Source: Burkholderiales bacterium (GTDB taxonomy: Bacteria > Pseudomonadota > Gammaproteobacteria > Burkholderiales > Burkholderiaceae_C). From it: a DNA stretch of 64,000 bases. The notes beneath the pieces are model-generated. The model made no database searches. It was not told where the DNA came from and saw nothing but the letters and a program-made list of their open reading frames with translations. The stretch spans positions 62,001 through 126,000 of the forward strand of contig RXJQ01000022.1 of the NCBI GenBank assembly GCA_003963115.1, read 5' to 3'. The number at the start of each line of letters is the position of its first letter. Position 1 is the first letter of the stretch. Below, piece by piece: positions 44,273 through 53,434 of the stretch. Position numbers and translations under genes: made by a program.

Positions 44273-45298
44273 ATGACGCTCACCACGACACCCAACACGA
44301 GACATATCGCCCTCGCCCGCCAGGCCGTCGCTTGCCTGGGCCTGCTCGCCGCCTCGCTTTGCGCACAGCAGGCTGCGCACGCCGCAGACAAATTCACCTA
44401 CATCACCAACTGGTACGCCGAAGCCGAACACGGCGGCTTCTACCAGGCCCAGGCCACAGGCCTGTACGCCAAGGCCGGGCTGGACGTCACGCTCAAGATG
44501 GGCGGCCCGCAGGTCAACCTGATGCAGCTGATGATGGCCGGCCAGGCAGACTGCGTCATGGGCTATGACGTGCAAACGATCCAGGTCTGGGAAAAAGGCA
44601 TCCAGGCCGTAACCGTGGCAGCGGCCTTCCAGAAGGACCCAGTCGTCATCGTGGCGCACCCCGACGTCAAGAAATTCGAGCAGCTCAAGAGCAAGACCTT
44701 GCTGATCGGCAGCGCAGGCCAGGTCACCTACTGGCCCTGGTTCAAAACCCAGTTCGGCTTCACCGATGCGCAGATGAAGCCCTACAACTTCAACATCCAG
44801 CCTTTCCTGGCCGACCCCAACATCGCGCAGCAAGGCTATCTGGCCTCCGAGCCCTACTCTATCGAGAAGGAAGGCAAGATCAAGCCTACCGTCTTCATGC
44901 TGTCCGACCTGGGCTGGCCGCCCTATGCCATGACCGTGGTGTGCTCCGTCAAGACCATCCAGAACCGACCCAAGCAGGTGGCCGCCTTCGTCAAGGCCTC
45001 CATGGAAGGCTGGAAGAGCTACCTCGGCGGTGACCCCAGCCCAGGCAATGCCCTGATCAAGAAAGACAACCCGAACATGACCGATGACCTCCTGGCCTAC
45101 GGCATCGCCAAGATCAGGGAGCAAGGCGCGGTCACCGGGGGCGACGCGGCCAAGTACGGCATCGGCATCATCACCGACGAGCGCATGAAGCAGACCTACG
45201 ATCTGCTGGTCAAGCACAAGCTGCTGGATGCGAGCAAGGTCGACATCAAGAAGACTTACACGACCCAGTTCGTCAAGGACCTGAAGGTCATGCCCTGA
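44273..45298 (+). CDS. ABC transporter substrate-binding protein (ThiY/NMT1-like; RibY/ThiY type)
   Basis: KFTYITNWYAEAEHGGFYQAQATGLYAKAGLDVTLKMGGPQVN; followed by ATPase and permease. Confidence 0.88.
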   Translation: MTLTTTPNTRHIALARQAVACLGLLAASLCAQQAAHAADKFTYITNWYAEAEHGGFYQAQATGLYAKAGLDVTLKMGGPQVNLMQLMMAGQADCVMGYDVQTIQVWEKGIQAVTVAAAFQKDPVVIVAHPDVKKFEQLKSKTLLIGSAGQVTYWPWFKTQFGFTDAQMKPYNFNIQPFLADPNIAQQGYLASEPYSIEKEGKIKPTVFMLSDLGWPPYAMTVVCSVKTIQNRPKQVAAFVKASMEGWKSYLGGDPSPGNALIKKDNPNMTDDLLAYGIAKIREQGAVTGGDAAKYGIGIITDERMKQTYDLLVKHKLLDASKVDIKKTYTTQFVKDLKVMP

Positions 45299-46053
45299 TG
45301 GGTGAACGCACCGCCGCCATCGACCTGCAAGACGTCGAGCAGGTCTACCCCAACGGCACGCGGGCCTTGCAGCCCGTGTCGCTGCGCATCGAGGCAGGCG
45401 AATTCGTGACCCTGCTGGGCCCCTCGGGTTGCGGCAAGAGCACCCTGCTGAAAATGGTGGCGGGCTTGCTCAAACCCACGGCGGGGCGCATCGCCTTGTC
45501 TGACGCGCACCTATCCTTCGTGTTCCAGGAGGCCACGCTCATGCCCTGGGCCGATGTGCGCAGCAATGTGCGCCTGCCACTGGACCTGGCCGGCGTCGCG
45601 CGCCCCGAGGCCAATCAGCGCGTGGATGAAGCCTTGCAATTGGTGGGGCTGCAAGCCTTTGCAGGACACCGTCCACGCGAACTCTCGGGCGGCATGCAGA
45701 TGCGTGTGTCCATCGCGCGGGGCCTGGTCACGCGCCCCCGCCTGCTGCTGATGGACGAGCCCTTCGGCGCCCTGGACGAGATCACCCGCAACAAGCTCGA
45801 TGCCGACCTGCTTGAGCTGTGGCGGCAACAAGGCCTCACCGTCGTGTTCGTCACGCACAGCATCACTGAAGCCGTGTTCCTGTCGACGCGCGTGATCATG
45901 ATGGCCACGCGCCCCGGCCGCGTGGTGTTGGACCAGCGCATCGACAACCCCTGGCCGCGCGACGACGATCACCGCACCAGCCCGGCCTTCAATGAGAGCG
46001 TCAGGCAACTGCAGCACGGCCTGAGCCAAGCCTCGTCGGAGTCTGCGGTATGA
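45298..46053 (+). CDS. ABC transporter ATP-binding protein (nitrate/taurine/thiamine-precursor type)
   Basis: LLGPSGCGKSTLLKMVAGL, LSGGMQMRVSIARGLVTRPRLLLMDEPFGALDE. TGATG overlap with upstream stop. Confidence 0.95.
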   Translation: MGERTAAIDLQDVEQVYPNGTRALQPVSLRIEAGEFVTLLGPSGCGKSTLLKMVAGLLKPTAGRIALSDAHLSFVFQEATLMPWADVRSNVRLPLDLAGVARPEANQRVDEALQLVGLQAFAGHRPRELSGGMQMRVSIARGLVTRPRLLLMDEPFGALDEITRNKLDADLLELWRQQGLTVVFVTHSITEAVFLSTRVIMMATRPGRVVLDQRIDNPWPRDDDHRTSPAFNESVRQLQHGLSQASSESAV

Positions 46054-46835
46054 ACACGCGCATGGACAAGCTCAAGCAAACCGCCCTGCCCGTGCTGATG
46101 GCCTTCATCCTGCTGGGCATATGGCAGGCCTGGACGGTGTTGGCAGAGGTGCCCGCCTACCTCGTGCCCTCGCCCTGGCTCATCGCCCAGACCCTCGTCA
46201 AGGACTGGGGCCTGCTGAGCGGCGCCTTGCTGGTCACCATCAAGATCATGGTACTGGCCTTTGCCTGCGCCACCGTGCTGGGCGTGCTCGTGGCCTTTGC
46301 CATGGTGCAGAGCCGCTGGATCGAAGCGGCTTTCCTGCCCTATGCCGTGCTGCTGCAGGTCACGCCGATCGTGGCCATCGCACCGCTGATCATCATATGG
46401 GTGAAAGACCCGACCGCCTCGCTCGTAGTGTGCGCCACGCTGGTCGCACTCTTTCCCATCATCTCCAACACCACCATCGGTCTGCGCAGCGTCAACCCCG
46501 GGCTGGCGGCCTACTTCCAGCTCCAGAAAGCCACACGATGGCAGACCCTGCTGCGCCTGCGCGTGCCTTCGGCCCTGCCCTACTTCTTTGCGGGCCTGCG
46601 CATCTCGGGCGGACTGGCCCTGATCGGTGCGGTGGTGGCCGAGTTCGTCGCCGGCACGGGTGGCACCGGCACCGGTCTGGCCTACCAGATCCTGCAATCG
46701 GGCTACCAGCTGGACATCGCCCGCATGTTCGCCGCGCTGACCCTCATCGCCTTGACCGGCGTTGGCGTGTTCGTCTCGCTGGCCGCGCTTTCACGCTGGG
46801 TGCTGGGCGGCTGGCACGAAAGCGAGATCCGCTGA
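46050..46835 (+). CDS. ABC transporter permease
   Basis: Multi-TM BPD_transp_1-type protein directly after the ATPase with ATGA overlap. Confidence 0.93.
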   Translation: MNTRMDKLKQTALPVLMAFILLGIWQAWTVLAEVPAYLVPSPWLIAQTLVKDWGLLSGALLVTIKIMVLAFACATVLGVLVAFAMVQSRWIEAAFLPYAVLLQVTPIVAIAPLIIIWVKDPTASLVVCATLVALFPIISNTTIGLRSVNPGLAAYFQLQKATRWQTLLRLRVPSALPYFFAGLRISGGLALIGAVVAEFVAGTGGTGTGLAYQILQSGYQLDIARMFAALTLIALTGVGVFVSLAALSRWVLGGWHESEIR

Positions 46836-46850
46836 GGGCACCCACCACAC

Positions 46851-46881
46851 CCCAGTAACCCCACTGGTTACTCGGGTTTTT
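46851..46881 (+). terminator. Rho-independent terminator after the ABC transporter operon
   Basis: CCCAGTAACC-ccact-GGTTACTcGGG-TTTTT. Confidence 0.75.
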
Positions 46882-46908
46882 GATGGCGCCAAAAGTTTTA
46901 AGGCGACT

Positions 46909-46925
46909 GGTCATATTATTTGACC
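46909..46925. promoter_or_regulatory. Candidate TetR operator GGTCA-N7-TGACC
   Basis: Inverted repeat ending 1 bp before the TetR ATG (46927). Confidence 0.4.
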
Positions 46926-46926
46926 C

Positions 46927-47520
46927 ATGGCCCGCACCGCTGACAAAACCGAGATCCCCAACCGACTGACCGAGGCCGGCTATACCCTCTTCAACCAGTT
47001 GGGCTATAACGCCACGGGCATCCAACAGATCACCGACAAGGCCGGCGTGCCCAAGGGTTCCTTCTACAACCACTTCGACAGCAAGGAAGCATTCGCCGCC
47101 CAGATCATTCGCAACTACGGCGCCTGGGTGGACAAGGCCTGGAGCGGTGCGCTGGAAACGGCACCCGCAGAACCGCTGGCAGCCATCCGCCACCTGTTCG
47201 GCAGCTTCATCCAGCGCCATGAGGATAGCGGCCGCTGCGGCTGTCTGGTGGGCAATTTCGCGGCCGAAGTGGCCGAGGCCAGCGACACCTGCCGCCAGGT
47301 GCTGCGAACCGTGATGACGAGCTGGCGCGAGCGCCTGGCCGAACTGATCCGCCAAGGGCAAACGCACGGCAGCATCCGCCGTGACCTGGACGCCCTGGTG
47401 CTTTCGGGCTTCTTCTGGGATGCCTGGGAAGGCGCGGTGCTGCGCATGAAAGTCGACCACAGCACCCGTCCGCTCAAGGACGTGGTGACACTCATGCTGG
47501 ACAAATTCTTCTGTCCGTGA
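46927..47520 (+). CDS. TetR family regulator (NemR-like)
   Basis: TetR HTH (LFNQLGYNATGIQQITDKAGVPKGSFYNHFDSKEAFA), followed by an OYE-family gene. Confidence 0.92.
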   Translation: MARTADKTEIPNRLTEAGYTLFNQLGYNATGIQQITDKAGVPKGSFYNHFDSKEAFAAQIIRNYGAWVDKAWSGALETAPAEPLAAIRHLFGSFIQRHEDSGRCGCLVGNFAAEVAEASDTCRQVLRTVMTSWRERLAELIRQGQTHGSIRRDLDALVLSGFFWDAWEGAVLRMKVDHSTRPLKDVVTLMLDKFFCP

Positions 47521-47600
47521 GCTGAGCCTCGCGCACCACCAGCCTGGCCTGCACCGGCCTTGCACTGGATCAAACCTTCACTTTCTGACCGACATACCCT

Positions 47601-47620
47601 GCCGGCGTGGGCCGGCTTTT
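47601..47620 (+). terminator. Short terminator-like hairpin after tetR
   Basis: GCCGGC-gtgg-GCCGGC-TTTT. Confidence 0.5.
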
Positions 47621-47660
47621 CTCTGACCTTTGTCTGACCTACTTTTGACTGGAGCTATCC

Positions 47661-48755
47661 ATGGGATCCCGCGAAGCACTGTTCGAGCCATTCAAGCTGG
47701 GTGACATCACCCTGTCCAACCGCCTGGTGATGGCCCCCCTGACCCGCAGCCGCGCCCAAAAGGGCAATGTGCCGGGCCCGCTGACAGTCGAGTACTACAG
47801 CCAGCGCGCCAGCGTCGGCCTCATCATCGCCGAGGCCACGCAGGTCTCGGCCACTGCGCAGGGTTACCCGTCCACACCCGGCCTGCACACGCCCGAGCAG
47901 GTGGCAGGCTGGCGCAAGGTGACCGACGCCGTCCATGCCAAGGGCGGCAAGATCTTCGTGCAGCTGTGGCACACCGGCCGCATGTCGCACACGGCCTATC
48001 AACCGGGCGAGCAAGCGCCCGTGGCCCCCTCGGCCATCGCTGCCAAGGCCAAGACCTTCGTGCCAGGCCAGGGCATGGTGGACACCTCGGTGCCTCGCGC
48101 ACTGGAGACCAGCGAGATCCCCGGCATCGTCAATGACTTCCGCACGGCTGCCCGCAACGCCATTGAGGCCGGCTTTGACGGCGTCGAGATCCATGGCGCG
48201 CACGGCTACCTGATCGACGCCTTCCTGCGCGACGGTTCCAACAAGCGCACCGACCAATACGGCGGCAGCATCGAGAACCGCGCCCGCTTCCTGCTCGAAG
48301 TCATGGCCGCGGTGACAGCCGAGATCGGCGCCGGCAAGGTCGGCATCCGCCTGTCGCCCGTCTCACCGGTGAACGACTCCAGCGAGAGCAACCCGCAGCC
48401 GCTGTTCGAGTACGTCGTGCGTGAACTGGAAAAGCTGCACCCCGTGTACATCCATGTGGTCGAAGGCCACACAGGCGGCCCGCGCGACAACGCCCCCTTC
48501 GATTACGAGGCCCTGCGCAAGCTCTACAGCGGCGTCTGGATGGTCAACAATGGTTATGACAAGGACATGGCCGAACGCGCGGTGGCCGAATCGCGTGGTG
48601 ACCTGGTTTCCTTCGGCCGCCTGATCATCAGCAACCCCGACCTGCCTCGCCGCCTGCGCGAGAACGCACCGCTCAATGAGGTGTACAAGGACGTGGGCTT
48701 CTATGGCGGTGGCGACGCGCACGGCTACACCGACTACCCGGCCCTGGCAGACTGA
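47661..48755 (+). CDS. Alkene reductase, Old Yellow Enzyme family (NemA-like)
   Basis: LFEPFKLGDITLSNRLVMAPLTRSRAQ..., FVQLWHTGRMSH, GFDGVEIHGAHGYLIDAFLRDGSNKRTDQYGGSIENRARF. Confidence 0.96.
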   Translation: MGSREALFEPFKLGDITLSNRLVMAPLTRSRAQKGNVPGPLTVEYYSQRASVGLIIAEATQVSATAQGYPSTPGLHTPEQVAGWRKVTDAVHAKGGKIFVQLWHTGRMSHTAYQPGEQAPVAPSAIAAKAKTFVPGQGMVDTSVPRALETSEIPGIVNDFRTAARNAIEAGFDGVEIHGAHGYLIDAFLRDGSNKRTDQYGGSIENRARFLLEVMAAVTAEIGAGKVGIRLSPVSPVNDSSESNPQPLFEYVVRELEKLHPVYIHVVEGHTGGPRDNAPFDYEALRKLYSGVWMVNNGYDKDMAERAVAESRGDLVSFGRLIISNPDLPRRLRENAPLNEVYKDVGFYGGGDAHGYTDYPALAD

Positions 48756-48832
48756 GTCAAGCGAGTCACCCACCTCCTGAAAAGGCGCCGTTAAACGGCG
48801 TACCAGCATCAGATGCCCGGCCGCATTTTGAT

Positions 48833-48852
48833 TTGACAATATTGGTTGTCAA
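48833..48852. promoter_or_regulatory. TTGACAA-N6-TTGTCAA inverted repeat; overlaps a possible -35 (TTGACA) of the MAPEG gene
   Basis: 7-bp perfect arms; TTGACA plus cagaat at 17-bp spacing. Confidence 0.4.
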
Positions 48853-48907
48853 CTCCAGAATGGCCGGGCTTTTTGCTGTTCGAAGACAAGCCTTTTTAGG
48901 AGACAAG

Positions 48908-49315
48908 ATGACCATCGCCAATACCGCCGTCCTGATCGCCGCCGTGATGCCTGTGATCACCATGGGCATCGCCAAAGCCAGCACCGCTGGCAAGAAGCGC
49001 AGCCAGGGCGGCTACGACAACAACAATCCGCGCACCTGGATGGCTGGCCTGGATGGCTGGCGTGCACGTGCCGCCGCCGCCCAGAACAACGGCTTCGAGG
49101 CTCTGCCCCTGTTTGTGTTTGCCGTGCTGGCCGCGCAACACGCCGGCCTGGACCAAGCCCGCACGGACCACCTGGCCCTGGCCTTCATCGGCGTGCGCGT
49201 GCTCTACACGGCCATCTACTTCGCCAACATCGCTGCCCTGCGCTCGGTGGTGTGGGCTGTTGGCCTGGGCATCACCATCGCCATCTTCGCGCCGACGCTG
49301 TCGATGCCTTTCTGA
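48908..49315 (+). CDS. MAPEG family protein
   Basis: NNNPRTWMAGLDGWRARAAAAQNNGFEALPLFVFAVLAAQ, four TM segments. Start ATG 48908. Confidence 0.88.
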   Translation: MTIANTAVLIAAVMPVITMGIAKASTAGKKRSQGGYDNNNPRTWMAGLDGWRARAAAAQNNGFEALPLFVFAVLAAQHAGLDQARTDHLALAFIGVRVLYTAIYFANIAALRSVVWAVGLGITIAIFAPTLSMPF

Positions 49316-49340
49316 TCAGGCCTTCAATCTGAAATCTGAA

Positions 49341-50399
49341 TCAGGACGCCCAGGCCGACCTGGCCTGGGTTGGCTGCAAACACCCCATCTCGACGAGGCT
49401 CTCGCGCACCGCATCGTCCAGCGGCGTGTGCGGCTCCGGGCCAATCAGCGAGACAAGCTTGCGGTTGTCGAGCTTCAGCGCCACGTTCCAGAGATAACGC
49501 ATCTCGCGGATCTCGCGCAGCAAGCCCACGAACGGTGTCAGCAAGGCCAAAACGGCCCAGGGCAAAGGCCTGATGGGCATGTCCGGCTGCCCCAGCACGC
49601 GCCGGATCGACTCGGCCATCTCGCCCCCACGTGCCAGCCAGTGACCTTCCAGGTGCAGCACCTCGAAGCGGGCCAGACGGGCAGGATCTTGTAGATCCAA
49701 GGCCATCAGCCGTGCCGCGGTTTCCGCCATGTCCGGCAGATAGACCCAGGCGTGCCCCACATCCAGCGGGCCCGGATAAACGATGCGCCTTGGCCGTTGG
49801 CCCGGCTTGAGCATGAGCGTGCCAAACCACGACGCCGGGGCATGGCCTCCAAAGAAGTCGCCCGCTCGCAACACCAGTGAATGCAAAGGCTGCTGGGCCG
49901 CCTGCGATGCTTCAAGCAGCATGCGCTCCATTTCCACACGAACCTGCCCCTTGCCCGTCAGCGGATGTTGGGGTGATGTTTCGCTGAGCAAAGCACCGGC
50001 ATCTGGCCCGAAGTTGTAGATGTTGCCGGGCAGCACCAGGCGTGCACCGGCTGCACGGGCCGCCGCCACGCTGTTGGCCAACATTGGCAGGGCCAGCTCA
50101 CGCCAGCGCTGGTAGCGCGGCGGATTTGCCGCATGAACGACGAAATGCGCGCCTTTGGCTGCGGCGAGCATGTCTGATGCGGACATGGCGTCCCCCACCT
50201 GCCACTGCACGGCCTCCAGACCCCGCCATGCCGCTTCTTTGCGCGCGCGCTCGGCCATGTCGGCGTGGCGGGTCAAGGCGCGTACCGCCCAGCCGCGTGC
50301 CAGCAGGCTGCGCGCCAATGCGCCACCGAAACCACCCGTGGCACCCACGATGAGAACCAGGGGTGCACCTGAGCGATCCTGGGCTTGATGTGTGTTCAT
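49341..50399 (-). CDS. NAD(P)-dependent epimerase/NmrA-like oxidoreductase
   Basis: LVLIVGATGGFGGALARSLLARGWAVRALTR Rossmann motif. Start MNTHQ at 50399. Confidence 0.88.
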   Translation of the reverse strand: MNTHQAQDRSGAPLVLIVGATGGFGGALARSLLARGWAVRALTRHADMAERARKEAAWRGLEAVQWQVGDAMSASDMLAAAKGAHFVVHAANPPRYQRWRELALPMLANSVAAARAAGARLVLPGNIYNFGPDAGALLSETSPQHPLTGKGQVRVEMERMLLEASQAAQQPLHSLVLRAGDFFGGHAPASWFGTLMLKPGQRPRRIVYPGPLDVGHAWVYLPDMAETAARLMALDLQDPARLARFEVLHLEGHWLARGGEMAESIRRVLGQPDMPIRPLPWAVLALLTPFVGLLREIREMRYLWNVALKLDNRKLVSLIGPEPHTPLDDAVRESLVEMGCLQPTQARSAWAS

Positions 50400-50469
50400 G
50401 ATGAAGGGCTCCTGTCGTCGTGTCGATGGCCTCATGCTAGGCGCACCCATGTCATTCAACAATTACCTA

Positions 50470-50502
50470 TCCATGCATATCTGCTATACATTCATGCATG
50501 GA
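50470..50502. promoter_or_regulatory. 9-bp-arm inverted repeat enclosing the LysR start codon
   Basis: TCCATGCAT (50470-50478) and ATGCATGGA (50494-50502); ATG start is 50498-50500. Confidence 0.5.
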
Positions 50503-51406
50503 CACCACCGACATCGACTGGAACCTCTACCGAGCCTTCCTGGCCGTGATGCGCGAGGGCAGCCTGTCTGCCGCGGCGCGAGCGCTGGGCAGCACCCAGC
50601 CCAGTGTCGGACGCCACATCGCGGCACTCGAAGAAGCGCTCGGCACACCTTTGTTCACGCGGGGCCCAGGCGGCCTCAAGCCCACTGCCACCGCACTGGA
50701 ACTCCAAGGCCCTGCCCGCGCCATGGCGACTGCCGCGCAGCATGCGGTGCGGGTCGCTTCGGGCAGTGCGCACGAGCATCGCGGCACCGTGCGCATCACC
50801 GCCAGCCAGATCATTGGCGGCGAGGTCCTCCCGGAACTGCTGGCACGCTACCAGGCCCAGCACCCCTTGGTCACATTGGAACTCGTGCTCAACAACAAGA
50901 TGGACGATCTGCTCAAGCGCGAGGCCGACATCGCCGTGCGCATGGAGCGCCCCGGCCAGCAGGCGCTGATCGCCAAGCGGATGGGCCGCGTCGACATCGG
51001 CCTGTATGCACACCAGCGTTATGTCAGGACACGGGGGCTGCCACGCAACCTGGTCGAAATGAGCCAGCATGCCCTGATAGGGGCAGATCAGGACCCGATT
51101 GCCACCCGCCTGGGACAGCAAAAAGGCATCGCCATCACGCGCGACATGTTCACCTTCCGTTGCGACAACGACCTCGCGCAGATTGCCGCCATCCGCGCCG
51201 GCATGGGCATCGGTGGCATGCAGATCGGGCTGGCGCGTCGCGACCCCGACCTGCTGCCCGTGCTGCCCGAGAGCCTGACCTTCAACCTCGACATGTGGCT
51301 GGTGATGCATGGAGACCAGCGACAGAACCAGCGCGTCATGTCGCTCTTTCGCTATCTGACGCAGGAGCTGAGTGCCTACGCAGCCTCCAGCCAGCGCGCA
51401 AGCTGA
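50498..51406 (+). CDS. LysR family transcriptional regulator
   Basis: IDWNLYRAFLAVMREGSLSAAARALGSTQPSVGRHIAALEEALGTPLFTR. Confidence 0.95.
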   Translation: MDTTDIDWNLYRAFLAVMREGSLSAAARALGSTQPSVGRHIAALEEALGTPLFTRGPGGLKPTATALELQGPARAMATAAQHAVRVASGSAHEHRGTVRITASQIIGGEVLPELLARYQAQHPLVTLELVLNNKMDDLLKREADIAVRMERPGQQALIAKRMGRVDIGLYAHQRYVRTRGLPRNLVEMSQHALIGADQDPIATRLGQQKGIAITRDMFTFRCDNDLAQIAAIRAGMGIGGMQIGLARRDPDLLPVLPESLTFNLDMWLVMHGDQRQNQRVMSLFRYLTQELSAYAASSQRAS

Positions 51407-51500
51407 ACAGCTGTATCGGCCTGGGTCCTGGGTATATGCTTGCGCCCACAGCCCACATGGGCTGATCCACATGGGTTGATCGCCACAACAGGAGTCCGCA

Positions 51501-52187
51501 TTGAATCAACGTCCTCTCACCACCGAAGAAGCCCGTGTGCTGTCCGTACTGGTCGAGAAGCAGCACACCGTGCCGGACAGCTACCCCATGTCGCTCAATG
51601 CGCTGACCCTCGGCTGCAACCAGAAAACGGCCCGCGACCCGGTCATGCAGCTCAGTGAGGCGGACGTGCTGCAGGCCATCAACGGTTTGAAAGAGCTCAG
51701 CCTGGTCACCGAGGTGAGCGGCAGTCGCGTCACGCGTTTCGACCACAATGCGGCGCGTGGCCTGGGCGTACCCAGCCAGTCCGTGGCTTTGCTGACCATG
51801 CTGATGCTGCGCGGGCCGCAGACTTCAGCCGAGTTGCGCTTGCACACAGAGCGTCTGCACCGATTCGCGGACGTGTCGTCGGTGGAGGGCTTTCTGGAAG
51901 AGCTGGCCGAACGCGAGCCCAAGCGCGTGGTCAAGCTGCCACGCGCACCGGGTGAACGCGAGCACCGTTGGGCTCATTTGCTGTGTGGCGAGGTGGCCTT
52001 GCCCACGCCCTCTGCGTTTGTGGCGCGCGGCGGCTCGGTGCCATCCGATGTCAGTGCCGATGAAGTGGCCGACGTGAAGGCAGAACAGGCCCGCATGGCG
52101 CAGGAACTGGCAGAGTTGCGTACCCTGGTTCTGCGCATGGCCGCCGAGCTGGGCCTGGAGCCTTCGCCCGACAAACCCGGTCACTGA
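51501..52187 (+). CDS. YceH family protein (DUF480)
   Basis: LTTEEARVLSVLVEKQHTVPDSYPMSLNALTLGCNQKTARDPVMQLSE. Confidence 0.93.
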   Translation: MNQRPLTTEEARVLSVLVEKQHTVPDSYPMSLNALTLGCNQKTARDPVMQLSEADVLQAINGLKELSLVTEVSGSRVTRFDHNAARGLGVPSQSVALLTMLMLRGPQTSAELRLHTERLHRFADVSSVEGFLEELAEREPKRVVKLPRAPGEREHRWAHLLCGEVALPTPSAFVARGGSVPSDVSADEVADVKAEQARMAQELAELRTLVLRMAAELGLEPSPDKPGH

Positions 52188-52207
52188 TCAACACGCCAGG
52201 CAGCGTG

Positions 52208-52750
52208 TCAGGTCCAGAGCTTCTTCCAGCCTTCGTGGCCCAGCTTGCGCAAGGTTTCGATATTGGCCTCGTAGATATCGGCGGCATCGGGAATCGCGGC
52301 CACCGCTTGCGCCAGGCTGCTCTCGCGGATCAGGTGAAGCGTCGGATACGGTGAACGGTTGCTGTAGTTGTCGATGTCGTCGGGCTCGGTGCCATCGAAC
52401 TGGTAATCGGGGTGGAAGCTGGCCACCTGGACGACGCCATCGAGCTCCAGCTCTTCGAGCGCCGCGTCAACCACATCGAGGAAGTCGTTGTAGTCCATGA
52501 AGTCGGTCAACACGGCAGGGTGCACCAGCAGGGTCGTGTCGATCTCGGCCGGGTCGGCATCACGCAGCAAGGTCAACTCGGCCACCAGGTCTTCCAGCAA
52601 GGCTTCGGGCTCGGTGGCGTCAGACACCTTGTAGCGGATCTGCTTCTTGACGTGCACGGCCTTGGCGAAGGGGCACAGGTTCAAGCCGATGACGGCGCGT
52701 GTCAGCCACGTCTCGGTGTCGGCGATGATGGTGTCGTGGTCGAGCTTCAT
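52208..52750 (-). CDS. DUF1415 family protein
   Basis: TETWLTRAVIGLNLCPFAKAVHVKKQIRYKVSDA...SFHPDYQFDGTEPDDIDNYSNRSPYPTLHLIRE. Confidence 0.9.
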   Translation of the reverse strand: MKLDHDTIIADTETWLTRAVIGLNLCPFAKAVHVKKQIRYKVSDATEPEALLEDLVAELTLLRDADPAEIDTTLLVHPAVLTDFMDYNDFLDVVDAALEELELDGVVQVASFHPDYQFDGTEPDDIDNYSNRSPYPTLHLIRESSLAQAVAAIPDAADIYEANIETLRKLGHEGWKKLWT

Positions 52751-52860
52751 GGCGGTATTGTCCCCCCGATCGCGCGCCCACAACCCAAGCGAGTTCGGGT
52801 CAAGGGTCGTTACAGTACGAGGTGTTGCCGTGTCTTGCTGCCCCGCTTTGTCGTACCGCC

Positions 52861-53400
52861 ATGTCCGAAACCGCCAATCTGCATCAACTCGTTCAGCAGT
52901 TCGCCCATGCGGGCAGGCTCGATGCCATCTACCTTCGGCCGGCGCGCCTTGAGCCGGTGGTCTCGGTACAACAGGCTGAACTTGTGCCCGAAAGAGGCCT
53001 CGTGGGTGATCACAAGGCTGCCAAGCCCTCTGCGCAGATTGGCGGCAGCGATCGACAGGTCACACTGATCCAGGCTGAGCACATGCCGGCTGTGGCCGCC
53101 TTCACCCAGAAAGGCCAGGTGGACCCGGCCTGGCTGCGGCGCAACCTGCTGGTCTCCGGCTTGAACCTGCTTGCCGCCAAGGCCTTGTTCCATGACGAGC
53201 CCATTATCCTGCGCATCGGCAGCGCAGTGGTGCTGGAGATCACCGGCCCTTGCGACCCCTGCTCGCGCATGGAGGAGTTGCTCGGTCCCGGCGGCTACAA
53301 CGCCATGCGGGGCCATGGCGGCATGACCGCTCGCGTGCTCCACGGTGGCCACATCCAGGTGGGCGACGCCATCCGGTGCACGCCACCTTCTGCGTCCTGA
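52861..53400 (+). CDS. MOSC domain-containing protein
   Basis: ERGLVGDHKAAKPSAQIGGSDRQVTLIQAEHMPAVA...ALFHDEPIILRIGSAVVLEITGPCDPCSRMEELLGPGGYNAMRGHGGMTARVLHGGHIQVGD. Confidence 0.9.
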   Translation: MSETANLHQLVQQFAHAGRLDAIYLRPARLEPVVSVQQAELVPERGLVGDHKAAKPSAQIGGSDRQVTLIQAEHMPAVAAFTQKGQVDPAWLRRNLLVSGLNLLAAKALFHDEPIILRIGSAVVLEITGPCDPCSRMEELLGPGGYNAMRGHGGMTARVLHGGHIQVGDAIRCTPPSAS

Positions 53401-53434
53401 TCCTTCCCTCTTCGCCTCAAGCAAAGCGCCCTTC

